Notes: generated by a model from the sequence alone, not told the origin. A stretch of 64,000 bases of DNA from Bordetella avium (GCF_034424645.1 NZ_CP139969.1:2046001-2110000), one strand, 5' to 3'; numbered from the stretch's first letter, positions 9,780 through 19,417 are shown. Numbers and translations: made by a program.

Positions 9780-10478
9780 ATGCGCTTTGTCCACACTCTC
9801 GCCCTGCTGCTGTGCACCCTCTTCGGTCTGCCCGCTGGGGCGGCGCGCGCCCAGGCCACGGAAACCCCGGAACACATTTCGCGGGCGGCTGAAGATTTTC
9901 TGAGAGCCCAGGTAGCCCCGCTGTCCAGTCAGGCCACTATCACGATGGACCCGGTCAAGAATGATCGCCTGCCCGCCTGTGATGCGCTGGTGCCGTTCAT
10001 GCCGGCCGCGGCGCGTCTGCGCCCCAGGGTCATCGTCGGCGTGCGCTGTAGCGCGCCCCAGAACTGGACTGTCTATGTACAGGCCAACCTCAACGTGCCC
10101 GGCATCTACTATGTCGCCAGCCGCCAGATTCCTGCCGGGCAAGCCATTACTAGTGAAGATCTCGACAGCCGCGAAGGCGATCTGATGAATCTGCCCCCTG
10201 GGGCCATGACGGATGCCCGCAGCATTGTCGGCATGCAGGCGCGCCATCGAATCAATATCGGTCAGCCGATCCGGGGCTCTGCCTTGCGCGACGCTGCCTC
10301 GATCAGTCGCGGCCAGAACGTGCGCATCATCGCGCGGGGCAATGGTTTTGTCGTCAGCAGTGAAGGACAGGCTCTGGAGGATGGAGCGCCGGGCGCGACC
10401 ATACAGGTGCGCACCCAGTCGGGGCAGGTGGTAAGCGGCGTGCTTCAGCCGGGTGGACAGGTGGAGCTACAGTTGTAA
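9780..10478 (+). CDS. flgA: P-ring assembly chaperone FlgA
   Basis: FlgA is a periplasmic chaperone for P-ring (FlgI) assembly. From the ATG at 9780 the product is 232 residues. It begins with a clean signal peptide (MRFVHTLALLLCTLFGLPAG, cleavage near ARAQA), and its C-terminal half is an SAF domain (SRQIPAGQAITSEDL, then ARGNGFVVSSEGQALEDGAPG). An in-frame ATG at 9729 would add 17 residues before the signal peptide and is less likely. The only Shine-Dalgarno-like sequence (AAGGAG) is about 25 bases upstream, too far to serve this ATG. The gene diverges from flgB and heads flgA-flgM-flgN. Confidence 0.93.
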   Translation: MRFVHTLALLLCTLFGLPAGAARAQATETPEHISRAAEDFLRAQVAPLSSQATITMDPVKNDRLPACDALVPFMPAAARLRPRVIVGVRCSAPQNWTVYVQANLNVPGIYYVASRQIPAGQAITSEDLDSREGDLMNLPPGAMTDARSIVGMQARHRINIGQPIRGSALRDAASISRGQNVRIIARGNGFVVSSEGQALEDGAPGATIQVRTQSGQVVSGVLQPGGQVELQL

Positions 10479-10512
10479 ATATGTTACAAATCTAAAAACC
10501 TGCGACGGCCCC

Positions 10513-10539
10513 TAAAGTTTGCCGACCTGCGGCCGTTAC
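10513..10539 (+). promoter_or_regulatory. Sigma-28 (FliA) promoter upstream of flgM
   Basis: TAAAGTTT (10513-10520), an 11-base spacer and GCCGTTAC (10532-10539) match the FliA consensus TAAAGTTT-N11-GCCGATAA. The -35 half is perfect and the -10 half matches 6 of 8. It lies just upstream of flgM, a classic FliA-controlled gene. The predicted start of transcription is near 10546. Confidence 0.8.
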
Positions 10540-10604
10540 CTGTGCATGACAAGGCAGCGCAGGCTCCGAAATCCCAGCCCATCGCTCGCCGAGCGGAGAA
10601 TATC

Positions 10605-10892
10605 TTGAAGATCAATACCACCCTCGCCCGTCCGGTTGCCGCAAACACTGCGCAGCGCCCCGACAACGCCCTGGCCCAGGCCTACGGCTCGGGCAATGGC
10701 AATGCGAGCAGCTCGCAGGTTGCGCTGAGCGGCGCTTCCCGCCAACTGTTGGCCTTGCAAGAGGGCGGTAGCGATATCGACGTCGAGCGCGTCGCCGCCA
10801 TCCGAGCCGCGATCGCCGCCGGCCAGTTGCGCATCGACCCCTCCCGCATCGCCGACAGCCTGATCGCCAGCGCCAAGGAGCTGACCAAGTGA
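10605..10892 (+). CDS. flgM: Anti-sigma-28 factor FlgM
   Basis: FlgM binds FliA and holds late flagellar genes off until it is exported through the completed hook-basal body. I choose the TTG at 10605 (M/L-KINTTLARPVA), giving 95 residues, close to the usual size of about 97. GGAG lies 6 bases upstream, and the N-terminus then matches the usual MKINTT-like start. The earlier ATG at 10542 lies at or before the predicted transcription start of the sigma-28 promoter and adds residues unlike FlgM. The C-terminal half (VERVAAIRAAIAAGQLRIDPSRIADSLIASAKEL) is the FliA-binding region. The stop overlaps the flgN start as GTGA. Confidence 0.9.
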   Translation: MKINTTLARPVAANTAQRPDNALAQAYGSGNGNASSSQVALSGASRQLLALQEGGSDIDVERVAAIRAAIAAGQLRIDPSRIADSLIASAKELTK

Positions 10893-11359
10893 GCGACGCT
10901 GCCGCCGCGCTGAGAACCTGCATCGAGACGGAAACCGCGCTCATTCTGCAATTCATCAGCGCTTTGCAGGCAGAGAGCGAGGCTTTGCTGGATCGCAAGG
11001 CCGTACAAAGCCTGAAAGAAGCAGCCGAACGTAAAGAGGCCCTCGCTGATCAGCTAGTGGCCGCCAGCCAGGAACGCGACCAGGTGCTTGCCGGCCTGGG
11101 CTTGGAGGCCGGCCACGCCGGCACGCAAACCGCCGTTGAACAGTTCCCCGAGCTGGCCGATTCGTGGCAAACGCTGCAAAACCATGCGAGCCAGGCGCGC
11201 GAAGCCAATCAGCACAATGCCGTGCTGCTGGAAGTCAATTTGCGCTACACCACACAGACAATCGAAGCGCTGCGCCGCCTGGGCGGCGCCGCAACCTACG
11301 ACGCCACCGGGCGCGGCCGCCGTCTGGGCGGCGGCAGCCGGGCGATTGTCGCAAGCTGA
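10889..11359 (+). CDS. flgN: Flagellar export chaperone FlgN
   Basis: FlgN is a small cytoplasmic chaperone for FlgK and FlgL. The 156-residue product starts at a GTG overlapping the flgM stop by 4 bases. It is rich in alpha-helix and Glu/Gln/Ala (ALILQFISALQAESEALLDRK), with the FlgN-family pattern of a long helical hairpin. It ends with a low-complexity Gly/Arg tail. It converges with flhF, with 43 GC-rich bases between the two stops. Confidence 0.88.
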   Translation: MSDAAAALRTCIETETALILQFISALQAESEALLDRKAVQSLKEAAERKEALADQLVAASQERDQVLAGLGLEAGHAGTQTAVEQFPELADSWQTLQNHASQAREANQHNAVLLEVNLRYTTQTIEALRRLGGAATYDATGRGRRLGGGSRAIVAS

Positions 11360-11402
11360 TCTCGCCGCGCCGCGGGGCGGCGGCCCACTACCGCTGACCG
11401 CC

Positions 11403-13859
11403 CTACTCCGCCATTTCCAGCAAGGCAAACATCTTTAGCAAAGCCACCGGCAACAGCCGGCTGGGCATATTGCGTTCGGCCGGACCGATCAGACCCGCAA
11501 GGGACGCGCGCGCTTGCTCCGCATGGCTCAGTTGCCAGCAGGCAGCGGCAAGCTGCCCCGCCAACAGGGCCTGCGCCCGCATCGCTTCAACGCCATGCGG
11601 CGCAGGCAAGGCAGCCCAAGCATGGGCCATATAACGGAATACTGTCTTGGAGCGCTCATGCAGGGCAAGCCAGGATGCGACCGTCGCCGCATCCGCCTGA
11701 GCAGCTGTGAGATTGGTCAGCCCGAAGTACTGAGCCCGCACTTCGCCGCTTTGCGCATCGATCACACGAGCGCCTATCATGCGCAATGTCCGCGCCTCAT
11801 GCCCCTTGGCGGCCAGATTAAGCTCCGTGCCGCAGGCCCACAGCGCATCGCCGCCCGGCAATTGCCCCGCCGGCACGTAACCGAGATTGCGAGCGACAGC
11901 GCTGAGAATCGTCGGGCAGTCATCGTGCCGCACACGCTGGCTGCCAGCGCATCGAGCCAACCATAAGGCCTCGGTCTCCGAGAACGCCTGCGCCAGACCG
12001 GCGGCGCCCATCTCAAACACCTGTACCTGCGGCAGCACCCCTAACTCCTCGCGCAACCAAGCCGCACGCGCCAGCATGGCTTCAGCCGGCAGGGGCGCCT
12101 GCCCCGAAACCGGGCCCAGCGTACTCAGATCACCGTGCGGCAACATCAGGTGCTGGGCAGGTGCGGCCAAGGCCGTACCGCGATCACTCATCATCAGAGT
12201 GGCGTGGAGTACACCGCCCGGCAAGCCCTCACCTTTGAGCGCGCTCTTGCCATGCACCGCCAAGAGATAACGGCTGCACTGCGCAGGAAACTCGCGGCGC
12301 AACATGGCGACAGCCTGCGCCCTCGCAGCCTCGGCCGCCGGCGCGCGCGAAATGGCACGCCACAAAACCCGCCCCTGCTTGCAGGCTGGATCGCTGCCCA
12401 GCCAGTCCAGGGCTTCGGCCACGCCGGCCTCATTGCCGGCAGGGTGCATGGCTGTCGCCAACAGACGGCGCTGGCGCTCGGGATCTTTACCCCCGTTTTG
12501 CCATAATGCCGCCAGATCGGCTTCGCTCGGCGCATACAGGGCGCGCGCATGATCAAGGCAGGCCAAAGCGTGGTCAACCAGAGGCTGAGCCTGGGCAGGC
12601 ACCAGATTTTCGGGCACCTTCTGACCATTGGAAATGTAATGGATGGGCAGACGATGGCGAATCGCTGTATCCAGCGCCGGTCCCAGACGCGTCGCCTCAT
12701 CCAGCTTGGTAATGATGCAACCTACCACGTCCTCGCCCACACCATGACGATAAGCGTGTGCCACCTCGTCCAGGGTGTCGCCCTGGCTGGCGGCATTGAG
12801 CACCAAGAGACGGCGCACCTGCCGCCCACCGCCACACAGCAGTGCAGCCTGTTCGGCCACATTGCGGTCGCGCTGGCTGATACCTGTCGTATCGATCAGG
12901 ATGATTTTGCGGCTGCCCAGCTCGGCCAAGGCGTCCCGCAGCTCGGCTGCGTCACGCACCGAGCGCGCCGGCACGCCCATCAGGCGACCATAGATCTGCA
13001 ACTGCTCCAGCGCGCCGATCCGGAAGTTGTCGGTCGTCAGCATGGCCACTTGATCGCGGCCCTCACGGGCCACACAGCGTGCAGCCAGCTTGGCCAGCGT
13101 CGTCGTCTTGCCTACCCCGGTCGGGCCCAGCAGCGCCAACACACCGCCCGCCGCCAGAAAGGCATTTTCGTCACGCAGCACCGGCAAATGCGTCAGGACT
13201 TCGTTACGCGCCCAGTCGCGGGCTCGCGCCGCATCGATCTCGGGCGGCAGCCGTTCAAGCAGCGCGCGCACCAGAGGCATGCTGAAGCCCGCCTCGAGCA
13301 GCGATCGGAACAGACTGGCGTTAACGGGCTCGCGAGTGGGTTTGCCTGCGCCCCAAAGCAAACCGTCCATGCGGCTCTCGAGCGCGCCGCGCAAGGCCTC
13401 GATAGCAGCCTGAACACTGGGCGTGTCGCTGGGCGGAAACACCCCACCGCGCATAGGCGCGTCGGGCATCTGCGCCATGGAGGGCTGCGGCGGGACGACA
13501 GGCCGCGATGCCGCCGGAACGGCGGATGACGAAGCCAGCGGCGGCGCCCCTTTGGGCATATCATCGGTAGCCGACATCGCCGCCCCGTAAGCCGCACTCG
13601 ATCGCGTGGCAAGATAGCTATCGGGCCGGGTGCTGACCGCAGGCGCCACCGGCGCAGCGGGACGCGGCGCGATCGCTTCGGTGCCCGCGGCGGGCGCGGA
13701 AGCCGCAGCCGTATCGACATCGCTTTCCAACGCCGCCAATACCTCAATGCCCTCCACCGTGCTGCGGTTGGACACAATCAAGGCGTCCTCACCCAACAAT
13801 TCGCGCACCTGGCGCATCACATCCCGAGTGCTGGCCCCGATAAAGCGATGAATCTTCAC
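11403..13859 (-). CDS. flhF: SRP-type GTPase FlhF with a long C-terminal extension
   Basis: FlhF is an SRP54/FtsY-family GTPase that controls flagellar placement and number. The N-terminal B domain starts MKIHRFIGASTRDVMRQVRELLG. A variable Ala/Pro-rich linker follows (about 65-150), then the N and G domains (about 160-435). These contain Walker A GPTGVGKTT (K251), TTDNFRIGALEQLQIYG, LIDTTGISQRD and ITKLDEATRLG. Residues of about 440-818 are an additional Ala/Leu-rich region I do not recognise; usual FlhF proteins end soon after the G domain (roughly 370-500 residues). The start is a GTG overlapping the flhA stop as GTGA. Confidence 0.93.
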   Translation of the reverse strand: MKIHRFIGASTRDVMRQVRELLGEDALIVSNRSTVEGIEVLAALESDVDTAAASAPAAGTEAIAPRPAAPVAPAVSTRPDSYLATRSSAAYGAAMSATDDMPKGAPPLASSSAVPAASRPVVPPQPSMAQMPDAPMRGGVFPPSDTPSVQAAIEALRGALESRMDGLLWGAGKPTREPVNASLFRSLLEAGFSMPLVRALLERLPPEIDAARARDWARNEVLTHLPVLRDENAFLAAGGVLALLGPTGVGKTTTLAKLAARCVAREGRDQVAMLTTDNFRIGALEQLQIYGRLMGVPARSVRDAAELRDALAELGSRKIILIDTTGISQRDRNVAEQAALLCGGGRQVRRLLVLNAASQGDTLDEVAHAYRHGVGEDVVGCIITKLDEATRLGPALDTAIRHRLPIHYISNGQKVPENLVPAQAQPLVDHALACLDHARALYAPSEADLAALWQNGGKDPERQRRLLATAMHPAGNEAGVAEALDWLGSDPACKQGRVLWRAISRAPAAEAARAQAVAMLRREFPAQCSRYLLAVHGKSALKGEGLPGGVLHATLMMSDRGTALAAPAQHLMLPHGDLSTLGPVSGQAPLPAEAMLARAAWLREELGVLPQVQVFEMGAAGLAQAFSETEALWLARCAGSQRVRHDDCPTILSAVARNLGYVPAGQLPGGDALWACGTELNLAAKGHEARTLRMIGARVIDAQSGEVRAQYFGLTNLTAAQADAATVASWLALHERSKTVFRYMAHAWAALPAPHGVEAMRAQALLAGQLAAACWQLSHAEQARASLAGLIGPAERNMPSRLLPVALLKMFALLEMAE

Positions 13860-15973
13860 TCTTTACCTCCCCCGATCAGCGCCGTCACGCGGACAACGCG
13901 CTCATCCGGAATTTCGGCGTTGGACAGCACACCCAGTTGCGGCAGATGATGCCGCAGGAATCGCGACAAGGGCGCGCGCAAAGGCGGCGACACCAACAAC
14001 ACGGGCGCGTTGCCCTGTCCTTCCTGGCGCATCACCGCAGCCTGGGTCTCATGCAACAGGGTTTCAGCCAAACCGGGCTCCAGACCGCCACTTGTCGCCA
14101 TCGCCTGTGACAACACACGTTCCAGCTTGGCATCCAAACCGATCACGCGCAGCTCGCCATCGCCTGGGAACCATTGCTGCGTGATGGCGCGACCCAAAGA
14201 ACGGCGCGTCAACGCAATGAGTTCGGACACATCAGGCTGACCGCCCACATTGCCGGCCTGCGCGGCAAGGCGGGGCGCATGCTCGGCTACGGTGTCGATA
14301 ATCGTGCGCATATCGCGGATAGGCACTTCTTCGGAAAGCAGACCCTGCAATACCTTCTGCAACGTGGTGAGCGAAACGGTCTTGGGCACAAGGTCTTCGA
14401 CGAGTTTGGGCGAATCGCGGCCCAGACGATCAAGCAATTGCTGAACCTCTTGGCGGCCCAGCAGATTGGAGCCGTGGCGGTGCATGAGGTGATTCAGATG
14501 GGTGGCGACGACGGTACTGGCGTCCACCACGGTATAGCCTGACACCTGGGCTTGATCCCGCTGAGCGTTGTCGATCCATACCGCGGGCAGACCAAAGGCC
14601 GGATCTGTCGTGGGCGTGCCCTTGACAGGCGCGGATACGCCACCCGGATCAATAGCCAGCCACTGGCCGGGCATGGCGGCGCCACGGCCGATTTCCACGC
14701 CAGACAACAGAATGCGGTAATCATTCGGCTTGAGTTCGAGATTGTCGCGGATATGCACCACCGGCGGCAGAAAACCCACGTCCTGGGCAAACTTTTTACG
14801 CAAGCTGCGGATACGATGCAGCAGCTCTCCGTTCTGAGCATGGTCCACCAGCGGAATGAGGCGGTAACCCACCTCCAATCCCAGTTGATCGACCATCGTG
14901 ACATCATCCCAAGTGGCCTCGGCCGCCGCGGCCTGTGCCTGAGCCATGGCCTCCGGTTGCGCTTCCACCTGCTGCAACTTGCGCGCCGCTTCGCGTTTGG
15001 TCAAGCTGTAACCGAGGCCGGCCAGCATGGCTGCCAGCGTCAGAAAGGCCAGATGCGGCATATTGGGGATGAGACCCATCACGCCGATGATGATCGCCGT
15101 CAAATACATCACGTGCGGATTGGAGAACAGTTGGCCCATGATCTGCTGGCCAACGTCCTGATCGGTCGCCACACGCGACACCACCACGCCGGCGGCGGTC
15201 GAAATCACCAGCGCCGGAATCTGCGCGACCAGGCCGTCACCGATAGTCAGCAGCGTGTATACGCGTGCGGATTCGGCCATGGACATATCGTGCTGCGCCA
15301 CACCGACGACCAGACCGCCCAGCACATTGATCACCATGATGAGCAAGCCAGCCACCGCATCGCCGCGCACGAACTTGCTTGCGCCATCCATGGAACCATA
15401 AAAATCTGACTCCTGAGCCACCTCGGCGCGGCGCCGACGCGCCTCATCTTCGCCGATCAGGCCCGCATTCAGGTCGGCATCGATCGCCATCTGCTTGCCG
15501 GGCATGGCGTCCAGCGTGAAACGCGCGCCCACTTCGGCGATCCGACCGGCGCCCTTGGTGATAACGATGAAGTTGATGATGGTCAGAATGACAAAAATGA
15601 TGATGCCGACCGCGAAGTTGCCGCCCACCAGGAAATGCCCGAAGGCTTCGATTACCTTGCCGGCAGCATCCGGCCCCAAGTGGCCATTGAGTAACACCAC
15701 ACGGGTAGAAGCCACATTGAGCGACAGGCGCAACAGTGTGGCGAACAGCAGCACGGAAGGAAAAGCGGCGAAGTCCAGCGGTTTGCGCGTGAACATCGCC
15801 ACCAGCAGAATCATGATGGATAAGGCGATGTTGAACGTGAACAGCAAGTCCAGCAGGAAGGTGGGCAGCGGCAGCACCATCATGCCCAGCACGAGCACAA
15901 TCAGCACCGGGCCGGCGAGCATGCGCGCATTATTCGCGCCGTTGTTTTTCAAGAGCGTGAGCAGGCCGCCCAT
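13856..15973 (-). CDS. flhA: Flagellar type III export protein FlhA
   Basis: FlhA is the large inner-membrane core of the flagellar export gate. The 705 residues are normal. The N-terminal half holds about eight membrane segments and the conserved stretch ITKGAGRIAEVGARFTLDAMPGKQMAIDADLNAGLI. The C-terminal half is the cytoplasmic substrate- and chaperone-docking domain. It starts 3 bases after the flhB stop and overlaps flhF by 4 bases. Confidence 0.98.
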   Translation of the reverse strand: MGGLLTLLKNNGANNARMLAGPVLIVLVLGMMVLPLPTFLLDLLFTFNIALSIMILLVAMFTRKPLDFAAFPSVLLFATLLRLSLNVASTRVVLLNGHLGPDAAGKVIEAFGHFLVGGNFAVGIIIFVILTIINFIVITKGAGRIAEVGARFTLDAMPGKQMAIDADLNAGLIGEDEARRRRAEVAQESDFYGSMDGASKFVRGDAVAGLLIMVINVLGGLVVGVAQHDMSMAESARVYTLLTIGDGLVAQIPALVISTAAGVVVSRVATDQDVGQQIMGQLFSNPHVMYLTAIIIGVMGLIPNMPHLAFLTLAAMLAGLGYSLTKREAARKLQQVEAQPEAMAQAQAAAAEATWDDVTMVDQLGLEVGYRLIPLVDHAQNGELLHRIRSLRKKFAQDVGFLPPVVHIRDNLELKPNDYRILLSGVEIGRGAAMPGQWLAIDPGGVSAPVKGTPTTDPAFGLPAVWIDNAQRDQAQVSGYTVVDASTVVATHLNHLMHRHGSNLLGRQEVQQLLDRLGRDSPKLVEDLVPKTVSLTTLQKVLQGLLSEEVPIRDMRTIIDTVAEHAPRLAAQAGNVGGQPDVSELIALTRRSLGRAITQQWFPGDGELRVIGLDAKLERVLSQAMATSGGLEPGLAETLLHETQAAVMRQEGQGNAPVLLVSPPLRAPLSRFLRHHLPQLGVLSNAEIPDERVVRVTALIGGGKE

Positions 15974-15976
15974 TCC

Positions 15977-17119
15977 TTAGACTCCTTGTGGCGCTGGGTC
16001 CAGCTCGGTAGGCACGGGCAGAGCCGTCGGAGCCATCGGCTCCGCGCCCCAGCCTGAGCGCCAACTGCGCAACTGGAAAACCCACGCCAATACTTCCGCT
16101 ACTGCGGTATAGAGCGCGGCCGGGATTTCATGTCCCAGCTCAACGTGTTGATGCAATGCGCGCGCCAGGGGCGGCGCCTCCAATGTGGGAATGCGATGTT
16201 CCGCGGCCAGCTCGCGTATCCGAGCCGCCACCAACCCAGTACCCTTGGCGATTACCGTGGGTGCGCCACCGCCGCTTTCGTCGTAGCTCAACGCCACGGC
16301 ATAATGCGTAGGGTTGGTGACCACCACGTCGGCGCGGGGCACCTGCGACATCATGCGGCGGCGCGCCGCCGCGCGCTGCTGCTGGCGGATACGCGCCTTG
16401 ATATGCGGGTCGCCCTCGCTTTCCTTGTGTTCCTGACGCACATCCTCTTTAGACATGCGCAGCTTTTTCAAATGGGACCAGATCTGCCAGGGGACATCGA
16501 TCAGCACCACCAACATCAATGAACTGACAATAAAGGCGCAGCACAGCACGACGAGCTTCAACGCGGACGCCAAGGCGGCCGGTGGCGGCACATGCATTAG
16601 GCCCAACATCTCGTCGTGGTAGCGCCAAATCACCCAGCCCGCCACCCCACCCACCAGCAAAGCCTTGGCGCTAGCCTTGATCAACTCGACCAGGGTCTGC
16701 GAGGAAAAAATCCGTTTCAGCCCCGACAGCGGGTTGAGCTTCGAGGCCTTGAACTCCAGCGGCTTGCCCGAAAACACCAGGCCGCCGAGCATGACGCTAC
16801 CCAGCAGAGCCGCGACAACAAGAATGCCGAAAACCGGCAAGATGGCCCAGATAGCCTGGCCAAAACCGATCACGGCCTGATTGACCATCGCCGTCGTATC
16901 GTGAGTGATGCGCGGATCGAAACCCATGCCGTCGCGCATCACGCCAGACAGGCCGCGATACAGCGAGGGGCCGACCAGCCACAAACCGCCGACACCAGCG
17001 GCCAGCATCAAAAAAGTCGTCAGCTCGCGCGAACGCGCGATTTGCCCCTCCTCGCGCGCCTTTTCCAGGCGCCGGGGTGAGGCGGCTTCTGTCTTTTCGA
17101 GATCGCTATCGTCGGCCAT
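15977..17119 (-). CDS. flhB: Flagellar type III export switch protein FlhB
   Basis: FlhB sets the export specificity switch from rod/hook to filament substrates. The 380-residue protein has four N-terminal membrane segments and a cytoplasmic C-domain with the self-cleaving NPTH motif near residue 269 (VVTNPTHYAVALSYDE), the position known in the family. The N-terminal DSDLEKTEAASPRRLEKAREEGQIARSREL is also typical. It heads the flhB-flhA-flhF run, about 157 bases downstream of cheZ. Confidence 0.97.
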   Translation of the reverse strand: MADDSDLEKTEAASPRRLEKAREEGQIARSRELTTFLMLAAGVGGLWLVGPSLYRGLSGVMRDGMGFDPRITHDTTAMVNQAVIGFGQAIWAILPVFGILVVAALLGSVMLGGLVFSGKPLEFKASKLNPLSGLKRIFSSQTLVELIKASAKALLVGGVAGWVIWRYHDEMLGLMHVPPPAALASALKLVVLCCAFIVSSLMLVVLIDVPWQIWSHLKKLRMSKEDVRQEHKESEGDPHIKARIRQQQRAAARRRMMSQVPRADVVVTNPTHYAVALSYDESGGGAPTVIAKGTGLVAARIRELAAEHRIPTLEAPPLARALHQHVELGHEIPAALYTAVAEVLAWVFQLRSWRSGWGAEPMAPTALPVPTELDPAPQGV

Positions 17120-17205
17120 AGTGTGCGCAGAGGCTAGCCGCGCATTTGCAGATTGTCCGGCGAAATTCTAGGGGGATGGCAGGCCGCGCGATCACGCAAG
17201 AAACG

Positions 17206-17220
17206 GGGCGAAAACCGCCC
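17206..17220 (-). terminator. Weak hairpin between cheZ and flhB
   Basis: On the minus strand GGGCG-GTTTT-CGCCC forms a small hairpin followed by a CGTTTCTT stretch. It lies downstream of cheZ and may partly terminate the che transcript. The weak T-tract makes this tentative. Confidence 0.35.
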
Positions 17221-17235
17221 TATTCCTCCGCCTGC

Positions 17236-17252
17236 CGGACCCACGGGGTCCG
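17236..17252. other. Perfect 7-bp stem-loop between cheZ and flhB
   Basis: CGGACCC (17236-17242) and GGGTCCG (17246-17252) pair perfectly around a 3-base loop, 24 bases beyond the cheZ stop. There is no T-tract directly after it. It may act with the second hairpin at 17206-17220 to process or end the che mRNA. Confidence 0.45.
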
Positions 17253-17276
17253 CTCAACAGCCGCGCTCGGCCTGCC

Positions 17277-17903
17277 TCAAAAGCCGAGACTGGCCAGCAA
17301 ATCGTCCACCTGGTCCTGACTGGTGACGACATCGGTCTTGCCCTGGGGGTTGATCTGGGGACCGTTCAATAAGCTTTGCGCTTCGTCGCGACGCTCTTGC
17401 GGCACGCTGTCGAGCAGTACCTGCAACAGTTCGCGCTCGATCGCGCCCACTACGTCCATCATGCGCATGATGACCTGGCCCGTCAGATCCTGGAAATCCT
17501 GCGCCATAACGATTTCCATCAGCTTGCTTTGCGTAAACTGGGCACGCTCCGGCACATCGGCCAGGAACGCGCGGGTGTCCTGGACGAGTTCACGCGCCTG
17601 CGGCATTTCCAGCGGCTGATCGAACCATTGCTGCCAGCGGGCGTCGAGCGCCTTGGCAGAACGGGCCATCGCATCCTGTGCCGGACCCGCCGCCTCGGTG
17701 GCCGTCAACACGCGGTTGGCCGCTTGCTCGGTCATCTGCGCCACGTAGCGCAAACGGTCGCGGGCGTCGGGGATGGCCTCGGCGGCATCCTTGATCGCTT
17801 GATCCAAGCCCAGTTCCCGCATGCTGTCGCGCAGCATGCGAGTCAGCGAAGCAATCCGATGGATCAGGTCAGGTTCTTGTTGCAAGCCTGTCGTCTCGGT
17901 CAT
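17277..17903 (-). CDS. cheZ: CheY-P phosphatase CheZ
   Basis: CheZ removes phosphate from CheY. The 208-residue protein has the long helical hairpin of CheZ and the catalytic motif [13 protein letters not shown] (D139 and Q143 by position in the motif). The C-terminus [14 protein letters not shown] is the CheY-binding tail. It follows cheY by 8 bases and ends the che run. Confidence 0.96.
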   Translation of the reverse strand: MTETTGLQQEPDLIHRIASLTRMLRDSMRELGLDQAIKDAAEAIPDARDRLRYVAQMTEQAANRVLTATEAAGPAQDAMARSAKALDARWQQWFDQPLEMPQARELVQDTRAFLADVPERAQFTQSKLMEIVMAQDFQDLTGQVIMRMMDVVGAIERELLQVLLDSVPQERRDEAQSLLNGPQINPQGKTDVVTSQDQVDDLLASLGF

Positions 17904-17911
17904 GAAACACC

Positions 17912-18301
17912 TCAGCCGGCAAGTTTCTCGAAGATTTTGTTGAGCTTTTCTTCCAGCGTTGCCGCTGTGAAAGGCTTAACCACGTAGCCGCTAGCGCCAG
18001 CCTGAGCGGCGGCAACGATATTTTCTTTCTTGGCTTCGGCCGTCACCATAAGCACGGGCAAAGAAGCCAAGGCAGCATCGGCACGGATCTGCTTGAGCAT
18101 TTCCAGGCCATCGAGATTGGGCATATTCCAGTCCGAAACCACGAACTGGAAACCGCCGTTACGCAGCTTCTCCAGCCCGATGGCGCCATCTTCCGCTTCA
18201 TCCACATTCTCGAAACCCAGCTCCTTGAGCAGGTTGCGGATAATGCGGCGCATCGTGGGGAAATCGTCCACGACCAGAATTTTTATTCCCTTATCTACCA
18301 T
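17912..18301 (-). CDS. cheY: Chemotaxis response regulator CheY
   Basis: CheY carries phosphate from CheA to the flagellar motor switch. The 129 residues form a lone receiver domain. It has the acid pair in [11 protein letters not shown] (D12, D13), the phosphoacceptor in [16 protein letters not shown] (D57), the switch Thr in [12 protein letters not shown] (T87) and the conserved Lys in YVVKPF (K109). The first residues and the [13 protein letters not shown] segment match typical enteric-type CheY closely. It lies between cheB (44 bases upstream) and cheZ. Confidence 0.97.
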   Translation of the reverse strand: MVDKGIKILVVDDFPTMRRIIRNLLKELGFENVDEAEDGAIGLEKLRNGGFQFVVSDWNMPNLDGLEMLKQIRADAALASLPVLMVTAEAKKENIVAAAQAGASGYVVKPFTAATLEEKLNKIFEKLAG

Positions 18302-18345
18302 TTCAACTCCAATAGGATCGTTTTTTTGCTGCGATCGCGCGTGCT

Positions 18346-19401
18346 TCAGACGCGATGTCCGCGGTCACCCGCGCGCATGAGAATCCGCTCACTCATCGCC
18401 GGCAAGGGTACGACCTCGTCGGCCGCACCAAGAAGAATTGCCTCGCGCGGCATGCCGAACACCACACAGGAGGCCTCGTCCTGCGCTAGGGTGTAAGCGC
18501 CTGCGCGTTTCATGGCCAGCAAACCTGCCGCGCCGTCCTTGCCCATTCCGGTCAGCAAGACGCCGATCGCATTTCGGCCCGCGGCCTGCGCGGCGGAGTG
18601 GAACAAGACATCCACCGAAGGGCGGTGACGATTGACTGGCTCGCCGGCTTCCAACTCGATGACATAGTTCGCGCCGCTGCGGCCCAGCTTCATATGCTGC
18701 TCTCCGCCCGGCGCCAGATAGACATGGCCAGGCAATACCCGTTCGCCGTGGGTGGCCTCTCGCACGGTCACGGCGCACAGGGTATCCAGGCGCTGCGCGA
18801 ACGAACGTGTGAAACCGGCGGGCATATGCTGTGTGATCAAGATGGCCGGGCTATCCGGCGGCAAGGGCAGCAATACCTCGCGGATGGCTTCGGTTCCGCC
18901 CGTGGAGGCGCCCAGAATGACCAGTTTTTCCGAACTGTTCAAGGGGCTGCGCAAACGGGCGGGCAGCGCAGCGGCAGCCACCGGAGCCGGCCCGCGCAGA
19001 CGGGCTCGCGACGCGGCGCGTATCTTGTCTGCAATCAGTTCGGAATAGTCCAGCAGACCATCACGGATACCCAGACGCGGCTTGGTCACGAAGTCGATTG
19101 CACCCAACTCCAGCGCCCGCATGGTGATTTCACCACCGCGCTCTGTCAGCGACGACACCATAACGACCGGCATAGGGCGCAGACGCATCAGCTTTTCGAG
19201 GAAATCCAGACCGTCCATGCGCGGCATTTCCACATCCAGCGTCAGCACATCGGGGTTGTGCTGCTTGATCAGTTCGCGCGCGACCAAGGGGTCTGGCGCG
19301 GTGGCCACCACCTCCATATCGGGGTGGCTGTTGATGATCTCTGTCATCAGGCCGCGCACCAGAGCCGAATCATCCACGCAGAGTACTCTTATCTTTTTCA
19401 T
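18346..19401 (-). CDS. cheB: Receptor methylesterase/deamidase CheB
   Basis: CheB removes methyl groups from chemoreceptors in adaptation. The 351-residue protein starts [18 protein letters not shown] at 19401. The frame is open further upstream but overlaps cheR. A receiver domain (about 1-120, phosphoacceptor D56) is followed by the esterase domain with the Ser ([11 protein letters not shown]), His (TQHMPAGF) and Asp ([11 protein letters not shown]) of the catalytic triad. It lies 16 bases after cheR. Confidence 0.97.
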   Translation of the reverse strand: MKKIRVLCVDDSALVRGLMTEIINSHPDMEVVATAPDPLVARELIKQHNPDVLTLDVEMPRMDGLDFLEKLMRLRPMPVVMVSSLTERGGEITMRALELGAIDFVTKPRLGIRDGLLDYSELIADKIRAASRARLRGPAPVAAAALPARLRSPLNSSEKLVILGASTGGTEAIREVLLPLPPDSPAILITQHMPAGFTRSFAQRLDTLCAVTVREATHGERVLPGHVYLAPGGEQHMKLGRSGANYVIELEAGEPVNRHRPSVDVLFHSAAQAAGRNAIGVLLTGMGKDGAAGLLAMKRAGAYTLAQDEASCVVFGMPREAILLGAADEVVPLPAMSERILMRAGDRGHRV

Positions 19402-19417
19402 GACGGACCGTTGCCTA

